Assembly (NCBI GenBank): GCA_012845835.1
Contig: JABAKD010000026.1
Span: forward strand, 15,290,533-15,354,532
DNA: 64,000 nt
From: Undaria pinnatifida
Taxonomy: Eukaryota > Sar > Phaeophyceae > Laminariales > Alariaceae
Direction of reading: 5' to 3'
Positions 58,201-64,000 of this stretch are shown in pieces. A program made the position numbers and the translations under genes. Below the pieces are notes generated by a model. The model made no database searches and had not been told where the DNA came from. It saw only the letters and a program-made list of their open reading frames with translations. Positions within the stretch are counted from its first letter, which is position 1. Each line of letters begins with the position of its first letter.

Positions 58201-58744
58201 CCGGCCTGGCGACCTCTGGTGCTTCTAACCTGTTGAGGCGTTCGCAAAGACAACGAGGATAAGAACGTATTTTATACCTTGTATATATAGTTCGCTTCTA
58301 ACCTGTTGAGGCGTTCGCAAAGACAACGAGGATAAGAACGTATTTTATACCTTGTATATATAGTTCGCTTCTAACCTGTTGAGGCGTTCGCAAAGACAAC
58401 GAGGATAAGAACGTATTTTATACCTTGTACATATAGTTCGCTTGGCACTGGCCAGTATCGTCGTCCGAAGCGTACCTCTGACCAATGGATCTTAATCTGA
58501 CGTTTACACGCCGACCTTTGCTGTTACACATCAGACACACCCGCTTACCGATCCCCGCAATGGTGTTGTAGTACTCTTCCGCGGTGACAGACGAATAACC
58601 CATCTCCACCTCGCACGAGTCGTCAGCAAAAAACGTCGTCCTAGTCGCCAGGCCGTCAACTTCCCGCAAGCCCAAGAAGAGCAGTGTCACAACAACTGCT
58701 CTGAGAGCGACGGTGCGGCATCGAACAGATGTCTTCATCATCAT
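45762..58744 (-). CDS. Secreted Cys-rich protein with Ser/Thr/Asp-rich stalk and GPI-like tail (whole gene)
   Basis: Five minus-strand exons (58744-58476, 54281-54214, 52617-52393, 48638-48317, 46239-45762) join with matching phases 2, 1, 1, 2 into 453 codons. Layout: signal peptide (about 1-31), Cys-rich part (about 35-290) with recurring C-x(4)-G-x-F and F-S-x-x-T-C elements, then a Ser/Thr/Pro/Asp stalk and a hydrophobic C-terminus with no charged tail. Seen: motifs, phases, splice sites. Inferred: the product enters the secretory pathway and is anchored at the surface by GPI or a final membrane helix; the stalk is probably O-glycosylated. I do not recognise the family and assign no function. 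The first of three Met codons is taken as the start; any of the three keeps the signal peptide. Introns of 1.6-4.2 kb are filled with MITEs and family C and D repeats. Confidence 0.78.
46240..48316 (-). other. Gene 2 intron 4
   Basis: Holds a family A MITE. Overlapping frames on both strands at 46.8-47.4 kb (127 and 118 codons) show no domain and probably are chance. Confidence 0.55.
48020..48287 (-). mobile_element. MITE, family A, reverse orientation
   Basis: 268 bp, ends GACCAAGGCTACGGTAGG and CTACCGTAGCCTGGGTC, flanked by TCTA on both sides (perfect 4-bp duplication). Its edge is only 29 bases from exon 4 of gene 2. Confidence 0.93.
48317..48638 (-). CDS. Gene 2 exon 4: Cys-rich modules
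   Basis: 322 nt, acceptor ACCGCGCAG (phase 1), donor GTGAGA (phase 2). Contains DEYHDASCTDPTGN, SLDGSCTQQ, SQCHQDGSFEMQGFSTEDST followed by CSGD, and GPSEFSPPLC. The second half parallels exon 3 (C-x4-G-x-F...F-S...T-C...G-P-x-F-S-x-x-C), so the modules probably arose by duplication. Confidence 0.82.
48905..49005 (-). repeat. Family D repeat fragment
   Basis: GTCGAAACTAACCCTTGCAA and GCTGTGTGTGATACTCCGAT match the core of the other minus-oriented copies. Confidence 0.75.
49140..49640. repeat. 244-bp tandem duplication
   Basis: Copies begin near 49176 and 49420 and share CACCCAGGTTTGTGTATGAA and GTAAAGCCACTCAATCG-like text. A partial third start (TCAACGTGGGCTA) follows. The copies differ by scattered substitutions. 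Confidence 0.9.
50625..50960 (-). repeat. Family D repeat, long copy
   Basis: Carries CACTCCAGCTGTGAGATCGA, GTCGAAACTCATCTTTGCAA, ATATAGGTCGGCGACTCCCC, GTCTGTGCGCGGAAACTATA and ends AATAACCGGTGAGGGG before the G-rich array. A short related fragment lies at about 50.37 kb. Confidence 0.88.
50961..51900. repeat. G-rich repeat array, family D complex
   Basis: Poly-G runs of 10 to over 25 bases are separated by recurring blocks: ACGTGTGGTGCTAGGTCTAG (three times), GGGCTTTAGGTGAGGGGTTT (twice) and CATGGATGGCTCTCGAAAGA (twice). Segments of 60-400 bases are repeated in tandem. Gly- or Pro-rich frames here are by-products. Confidence 0.9.
52117..52350 (+). mobile_element. MITE-like element, family B, copy 2
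   Basis: Ends TACGGTAGAGG and CCTCTACCGTA are perfect inverted repeats. Interior shares CTAGGCCATGGGATGTTTCA and TCAGTTTTTGGGGGAGGTCT with the copy at 4.1 kb. Lies 42 bases from exon 3 of gene 2. Confidence 0.78.
52393..52617 (-). CDS. Gene 2 exon 3: Cys-rich module
   Basis: 225 nt, phase 1 at both ends, acceptor TTCTGCGTAG after a pyrimidine-rich stretch, donor GTGAGG. Encodes YFNECTFFSENYSAVYTCD, VATGEFSADFFSDGTC, SGPNFSGCF, GAECINGELCSVMTECVDAN. Nine Cys in 74 residues indicate a disulfide-rich extracellular fold. Confidence 0.85.
54214..54281 (-). CDS. Gene 2 exon 2
   Basis: 68 nt, acceptor TTTATTTACCAG (phase 2), donor GTGAGG (phase 1). Encodes KNTCNFCLSDSWKVKRWNVY followed by II. Found because it is the only short exon that links the phases of exons 1 and 3; its C-x-x-C followed by basic and Val residues echoes CLMCNSKGRRVNV of exon 1. 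Confidence 0.75.
55196..55227. repeat. (GAT)n microsatellite
   Basis: About ten perfect GAT triplets. Confidence 0.97.
55605..56035 (+). repeat. Three clustered family D repeat fragments
   Basis: GCTTGCAAAGATGAGT-type starts occur at about 55.62, 55.82 and 55.96 kb, each followed by a short Asp/Phe/Leu-Thr frame (FDLTAGVYL in the last). Successive partial copies in one orientation. Confidence 0.8.
56079..56430 (+). repeat. Family C dispersed repeat, copy 2
   Basis: TTGTTGTTGTTCTCACCTTA, ATCCGTGGTCACAGGACAGG and AGGAATACCCCAGGGAGAAA match the copy at 12.3 kb. Retains a frame beginning MPPPETYRSEIGSL. Confidence 0.88.
56615..56735 (-). repeat. Family D repeat fragment
   Basis: GATTTCGTCGAAACTTATG and GTGTGATACTCCGCTCG match the family D core, ending at the GTT run that starts the next family C copy. 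Confidence 0.8.
56720..57090 (+). repeat. Family C dispersed repeat, copy 3
   Basis: GTTGTTGTTGTTCTCACATA, AAGTCCGTGGTCACAGCACA, then a frame with MPRPEKYNKEKSG. Adjacent to a family D fragment, as in copies 1 and 2. Confidence 0.88.
57155..57370 (-). repeat. Family D repeat, partial
   Basis: GATATAGGTCGGCCACTCCC, TGTGCGCGGAAACTATAATA and GTCGTACAACCGGTGAGGGG match the second half of the family D unit. Confidence 0.8.
58221..58439. repeat. 73-bp tandem repeat x3
   Basis: Perfect or near-perfect copies starting GCTTCTAACCTGTTGAGGCG at 58221, 58294 and 58367. It lies in intron 1 of gene 2, 37 bases beyond the donor of exon 1. Confidence 0.96.
58476..58744 (-). CDS. Gene 2 exon 1: signal peptide and first Cys segment
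   Basis: Three Met codons in a row start MMMKTSVRCRTVALRAVVVT, then LLFLGLREVDG: a signal peptide. Mature part has FFADDSCEVE, GKRVCLMCNSKGRRVNVRL and SIGQ. Donor GTACGC after CAGAG, phase 2. Without this splice the frame reads on to a TAA inside the 73-bp repeat. Confidence 0.8.
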
Positions 58745-59340
58745 GGCTAGGACTGTGGCCGCTGGATTGGTGTTGAGGTAGTAGGCAACGTCTCCGGAAA
58801 GACGAGTAGTCACAGATATTACCACGGAGATGTATGTTGAGCTGTGATTGACACCTGGTGCAAGACCTGGTGTAAGACAAGCGGCTGTGATTATGTCTTG
58901 GGCCTCGCTAATAGACAGTGCATCGGCAGGCGCGCGGTTGTTGTGTCTTTTACGTCCAGAGAGATGATTCGACACGTGTAGTTTCTAGTCGGGCAGGGAA
59001 CGCGGCACAAAATCGCAGAAATGTCTTAGAGAGGTGACGCATCATCTCTCGCTTATTCCACGATTTCCTTTGTGAAGGAATAAAGGACGGACATACTTCG
59101 AAGTATAACCAACACCGGACTGACTCTGCACGTCAATAACCCTAGACTACACAACAAAAATACATTTTTGTGGGTTACAAGGTTTCCTCTGATAACGTTC
59201 TAATCGTAATATTATGGGTGGGCCTTCATGGGGGCGGTTTGTGATCCACAACTGGAACACCAAACGGCCCACAACCGTATGTACAAGAAACATAAAAAAA
59301 AATTAGCAGCCTGAACAGCCCACCACGAATCGCGTGTTTA
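58745..59340 (-). other. 5' flank of gene 2
   Basis: Presumed promoter and 5' UTR on the minus strand. The reading frame stays open 77 codons upstream of the chosen start, but that extension has no signal-peptide character. No core promoter element identified. Confidence 0.4.
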
Positions 59341-59640
59341 TGCGTGTTCGCAATAATAATGTGGTCTTCTTTGCAAGCCGTGTGTGTGAAATTTCGATCT
59401 CGCGTATTTCGGATTGTTTGCCCTCATTACAAGGATAGACTATAGGTCGGCGAGTCCCTTTGGAACTACAGTTAGCGTACGAGTTATCAGGTCAAACAGA
59501 GTTATGCTATTCAGTCTGTGCGCGGAAACTATAAAGTCCGGGAAGAAATGTGACAGCTGTCGAAGGAAATGCATCAGTTTATCAAGTGTATCCTGTGAGT
59601 CGTATAACCGGTGAGGAGAGAACGGAGGTTTTCAGGGCGT
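59341..59640 (-). repeat. Family D repeat, copy
   Basis: TTGCAAGCCGTGTGTGTGAA, ATAGGTCGGCGAGTCCC, GTCTGTGCGCGGAAACTATA and CGTATAACCGGTGAGGAG in the usual order. Confidence 0.85.
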
Positions 59641-61200
59641 GGGGGCATGAGTTTGAACAAGAGAGAGCGGGGGGGGATGGGCGGGCGCAACTTAAAATGT
59701 GCGCGAAAACTATAAATCCTTCAAGTGGATAATTCTGACGGTTTCGGAAGGAATGCACCAGTTTGTTATGTATGTCCTGTAAGTCGTACAACCAGCGAAG
59801 AGGGGGCGGAGTGTTCGAGCGGTTGGATAGGTGGGTGGGTGGGGAGGGGGGGGGGGGGGCGGGGTCGGGGCTTTGTGCTTGAGGGTTATTGATAGCATTA
59901 GGTCGCGTAGATGCAGGGGTTTGATATGTGCGTGGTGCTAGGTCTAGCCGATGGTGCGGGTGGTGGGGAACGTAATAGTTTTTGCGTGGAAACTATAAAC
60001 CCTTCACGCTGACAAATCAGACGGTTTTGGAAAGAATGCACCAGTTCATCACGGGGGGGTCGAGGCGGACGGGGCAGCTCCATCTGTGCGTAGAAACAAT
60101 ACATTCTTTTACGGGGATAAATCTGACGGTTCTAGAAAGAATAAACAACTTTATCATGTACATCCTGTACGTCGTACAACCAGTGAGTAGAGGGCGGCGT
60201 GTTCGAGGGGGGGGAGGGGGGTCGGGGGGTGGAGAGATGGTGGGTGGGGGAGGGAGGGGGTGGAAGGTGGGGGGAGGGGGGGGGGGGGGGGGAGGGGGGG
60301 AAGATGAGGGCGGGGGGGGCGGGTAAAGGCTTTAGGTCCATAGATGTAGGGGTTTGCCATACGTGTGCTACTAAGTCGAGGCGATGGTGCGGTTGGTGGA
60401 GAAGGACGGGGCATTGGGGCGGGGGGAAGGGGGGGGGGGGGGGGGGGGGGGGGAGCAGCGGCATCCATGGCTCTAGAAAGATATTGAGATGTTACCCAGT
60501 GCGTGAAAGTGTTCATTACTCTGGCGGATTTCGATATTAGGTGGGGCGTTCGAGCAAAAGAGAGCGAGACACAAAACGAAACAAAAGAGGGCGGGGGGGA
60601 AAAGGGTTTTTAAGAGGTTTAGGTTACAAAATATTTTTTAATACCCTCCAGGTGTGAGATCAAAGGTTTGGTCGAAACTCATATTTGCAAAATTGTGTGT
60701 CATACTCCGATCGCGCGTATTAATCATAAATGTAAGGGCTTGTTATACGCGTGGTGCTAGATCTAGGCGATCGTGCGGGTGGTGGAGAAGGAATGGGCGT
60801 TGGGGGGGGGGGGGGGGGGGTGAATGAAAGCTTCGTCTTGGATGGTTGGAAATATAATGACATGATATCAACTGCGTAGAAGTGTTTATTACTCTGGCTG
60901 ATTTCAATTATACGTGGGGCACTTGAACAAACTGGGGGGAGAAACGAAAGGGGGGCGGGGGCGAGGAGGAGAAAAGAGTTGGAGCTACGGCATGGATGGC
61001 TAGGAAGATAATGAGATAATATCATCTGGCTGGTAGTGTTTACTACTCTGGTAGATTTGATTTTAGGTGGGACGTTTTAACAAGAGGGATCGGGGGAAAG
61101 ACGGGGGGAAGGCGTTTGAACAAGAGAAATCGGGGCATGGAGGGGCGGTGGGGGGGGGGCGGGCGGAATATTTCAATATGTGCGCGGAAAGTATACATGT
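59641..61200. repeat. G-rich repeat array, family D complex
   Basis: Recurring blocks: CGGAAACTATAAATCC-like, TCTGACGGTTTTGGAAAGAA, CACCAGTTCATCA, GTCGTACAACCAG, GTGTGGTGCTAGGTCTAG and long G runs. A family D core fragment (GTCGAAACTCATATTTGCAA) is at 60.65-60.73 kb. Unit order repeats about every 110-160 bases. Confidence 0.88.
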
Positions 61201-62040
61201 ATGTGGTAATTGGGATACCGACAAGGTGACTTGGCGACATTGAAGGCCATACACATTGGAAACGCGGGGGAAAGTAAAACAAACTATGCAAACCAGCACA
61301 TACATTAGTCAGAAAACGGCAATAAGTAGAAAACCGTGAGATGTTGAAAAGAGGCAGCAGAACTGGACAAAGAAAAGGGAAATATAATATAATAGAAAGA
61401 AGGAGACAGGACGTCATGACCAAAATCTGGGAATGACAAAACACACGACAGGCAGCCAGCAACTGTCATACATATGTGACAGCGTCGGGCGCCAAGCCAG
61501 CGCCGCTGACACGTGCATCAGACCTGCACACGCGACATTTTCAGGCCCACAGCGTCTTCGACTCCATAGATGAAGAAAAAACAGGGCGTACAATCACCCG
61601 GTAGCTCGAATTGATGCGAAACAAGATACACGCAGAAACGGTGAAGCTGTGTAGACTACACCAACCCATACTAGTGCCCAGGGCACTACCTACATACCTT
61701 ATCATGGCCGCCTCCCATTGAATGCCGAGCGAAGCAAATTATCTGGGTGTGCATATAATAGGCAATTATTCCCTTACAGCATTTTAGGCCTGTGTGCTGG
61801 ATTGCATGTTACGTCCCTATCGTCGTGTTGATTGTAGGCTGCAATGTCGTAAAAATGACGAAAACAATTTGCTGTATTATTTCCAATAATGTGCATCGCC
61901 GTCTCTCAGAGTTTGAGACTTCGAACGTCGTCGCTCTGGCAGGCATCGGCGAACACTGCTTGTCCTACATGTATGTATACTGAATATAGATCTAAGGGTG
62001 GAAGTATCAGTTAAAGTCCAATAGCACACACCCACGCCCT
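61201..62040. other. No gene recognised
   Basis: Between the G-rich array and its C-rich inverted counterpart. Nothing identifiable; a GT/TG-rich frame at 61.79-61.98 kb is hydrophobic but lacks support. Confidence 0.5.
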
Positions 62041-62429
62041 ACCTGATATCGAAATCCGCAAGAGTAATATAATCTTCGACGCTGGATATCGCCTCGATGT
62101 CGTTTTCGAGCCGTCCATGCCGCTGCTGCAATTCCAACCAACCCCCGCCCCCAACGCCCCCTCCTTCCCCACCACCCGAACCATTTCCTAGACCTAGCAC
62201 CACGCTTATAGCAAACCCCTACATCTATGCGACCGGAAGCCCACCCCCCCCCGCCCCCCGCCCCCCTCAGACCCATATCCCCCCCCCCATCCCCCACAAA
62301 AAGGAATTATAGTTTCCACGCACAAATTGACCTGCCCCTGCCGTCCCCTCCCCCCCCCTCCCCCCCTCCCGCCACCCCTTTTGAAATTTGATTACAATCA
62401 GGCCCCCACGTCCTTACAACCTCCGCCCT
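62041..62429. repeat. C-rich inverted counterpart of the G-rich array
   Basis: ATATCGCCTCGATGTCG, CCTAGACCTAGCACCACGC and long C runs are the reverse complement of blocks at 51 and 60 kb. Pro-rich frames are by-products. Confidence 0.88.
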
Positions 62430-62990
62430 CCCCTCACCGGTTATTCGACTCACATTATTCACTTGATAAACTGATTCACTTCTTTCAACAGCTGTCAGAT
62501 TTTGTCCCCCTCACAAACGGGTTTTATAGTTTCCGCGCACCGACTGCCTAACATCACCTTGTTGACCCTGATAGCTACGCTGTAGTAGCGAGGGGAGTCG
62601 CCGACCTATATGCTTAATGAGGACACACAACCCGTAATACGCGCGATCGGAGCATCACACACAGCTTGCAAAGATGAGTCTAAAAAATGAAAATGCATTC
62701 CAGCGGTGAGATCGAAAATTTTGTCGAAACTCATCTATGCAAGCTGTGTGTGATACTCCGATCGCGCGCATTACGAGTTGTGTGTCCTCATTAAGCATAT
62801 AGGTCGGCGACTCCCCTTGCTACTACAGCGTAGCTATCAGGGTCAACAGGGTGATGGTAATATTTCAAAAAATGTAATACACTCCAGCTGTGAGATCGAA
62901 TATTTTGTTGAAACTCATCTTTGCCAGCTGTGTGTGATACCCCGATTGCGCGTATTAGGGGTTTTGTGTCATCATTAAGGATATATATGT
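62430..62990. repeat. Two family D copies in inverted arrangement
   Basis: A plus-oriented copy (to about 62677, ending AGCTTGCAAAGATGAGT) is followed after about 50 bases by a minus-oriented copy (from about 62729, AACTCATCTATGCAAGCTG). The arms match for about 125 bases. A further partial minus copy follows from 62.87 kb. Confidence 0.9.
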
Positions 62991-63027
62991 AGAATCCTTC
63001 GCGAGGGTACAGGTTCGTTCCCCCTTG

Positions 63028-63105
63028 CCGCCTCTGTAAGGCATGCTGCGAAGCATGCCCTAGAAAGCTTGTAGCGAGTGGGGGGGGGGCTTTCTGGCGG
63101 GTGTA
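63028..63105 (+). other. Two adjacent hairpins
   Basis: GGCATGCT-GCGA-AGCATGCC is a perfect 8-bp stem with a GNRA tetraloop. Next, AGAAAGC pairs with GCTTTCT across a G-run loop. Could be a structured RNA or chance palindromes; no promoter or family match recognised. Confidence 0.35.
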
Positions 63106-64000
63106 AGGCCGGACTCACCCTCAAGGAATGATACCTTCTTGCTGCTGCGTGTGGCCGTGAGGTCACCTACGATTCGCGTGTCTTTTTAGGCAGCAGAGGC
63201 GGGCGCCGGCAGGAGGCTGGATTCGACGACGAAGGAGGAGGGCGACTGGCCGTCGACGGTCGGGGAAGAGACGGATCGAACTCTCCCTTAACGAGAATTA
63301 TTGTTTTTCAGATCAGCACCGCAAACTGCGTGGGGAGCATTTTGTTTTTTTTTGGACGGGGGAGAAGAGGAACCGACTGGAATTGAGTGCGAACGAGAGC
63401 AAGTGCGAAGGAGCTGGCCGAGTGAGCTAAGGCGATGAGGCGGCCACGGAGAACCACAGCAGGAGGATATCACACGGAGACCCACGACCGACACGCACAT
63501 CATTATCATGAGAGCAGCGATCGTCTTTCTTTTCAGGGATATTTTTACGAGGCATTTCGTAGTACAACATGATACTTACGTCACTGAATTTTGTAGAGTT
63601 TGTAGAAGAGTTGTATACCCTTCACGGGAACGACCCGCCGCAATTTTTCAATTTTCAGGCACGAGCGTCGTAGCTGCGCTGCAACCTGTCAAATAACTCA
63701 GGAAGGAGGGGCGATCATTGATATCTGTACTGTGGTCTTTGGTTCCATTGCTCTTGTTTCACTGCATGCCCGCGGGTCGTCACTCTGACAGCACTCCAGA
63801 GAGCAGGCGCGTTCGTCTATACTCGCGATTACCGTGCGGTTCGTACGGTGCAGGCAGCCCAACCGCTGTAGTTTGTAGCCGCGAGTTGGTTAGTTGTGGG
63901 GACGGGGGAACTCTATGCTGTAGTTGAGTGGATACCCGCGGCCATGTGAGCTCAGTTTGCACATTGGACCTTTTCACTTGTGCGCCTTTTCTCGTATCGT
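63106..64000. other. Unassigned end of window
   Basis: Three pyrimidine-rich acceptor-like sites on the plus strand (TATTGTTTTTCAG near 63.31 kb, CTTTCTTTTCAG near 63.53 kb, TTTTTCAATTTTCAG near 63.66 kb) suggest the edge of another plus-strand gene. No exon can be defined without the sequence beyond. Confidence 0.35.

Larger units (their letters stand above)
54282..58475 (-). other. Gene 2 intron 1, 4.2 kb
   Basis: Contains family D and C repeats, a GAT microsatellite and a 73-bp triplication at its 5' end. No other exon seen. Confidence 0.55.

Overview
The window is nuclear DNA from a eukaryote. It is intron-rich, with long introns, GT-AG splice sites (mostly GTGAG donors), many microsatellites and several families of small non-autonomous transposons. 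The clearest lineage hint is a leucine-rich repeat (LRR) gene in which almost every repeat is its own 72-nt exon bounded by phase-2 introns. That architecture is known from brown algae (Ectocarpus-type LRR genes), so I favour a brown alga or related stramenopile. This is inference; no rRNA or organelle marker is present.

Gene 1 (+ strand, about 2.3 to 38.5 kb) fills more than half of the window. I rebuilt it from splice sites and reading-frame phase: signal-peptide exon, small Cys exon, LRR N-cap exon, 16 LRR exons (thirteen of 72 nt, two of 75, one of 81), LRR C-cap exon, two or three small Cys-containing exons, and one large exon with a domain like the plant root-cap / von Willebrand D-like module (GDPH...FDFTG...GILGET). 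Every junction keeps the frame, giving about 859 codons. The product should be secreted or at the cell surface. The last exon boundary is unresolved.

Gene 2 (- strand, 58.7 down to 45.8 kb) has five exons with matching phases, giving 453 codons: signal peptide, Cys-rich modules, a Ser/Thr/Pro/Asp-rich stalk and a C-terminal hydrophobic tail that looks like a GPI-anchor signal. I do not recognise the family. The two genes converge, and both products look extracellular.

The rest is repeats. A MITE family with GACC...GGTC ends and 4-bp target duplications occurs at 0.95, 4.6, 37.0, 42.0, 44.1 and 48.0 kb, with diverged relatives inside gene 1 introns. A second MITE-like family lies at 4.1 and 52.1 kb. 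Another family, carrying a short conserved open frame ([15 protein letters not shown]), dominates 50 to 63 kb and also lies at 11.7 and 31.6 to 32.4 kb. A LINE reverse-transcriptase tail relic lies at 13.7 to 14.1 kb, next to a long C-rich minisatellite. No other protein gene is supported. The stretches 39.6-45.7 kb and 58.8-64 kb hold repeats and unassigned sequence.
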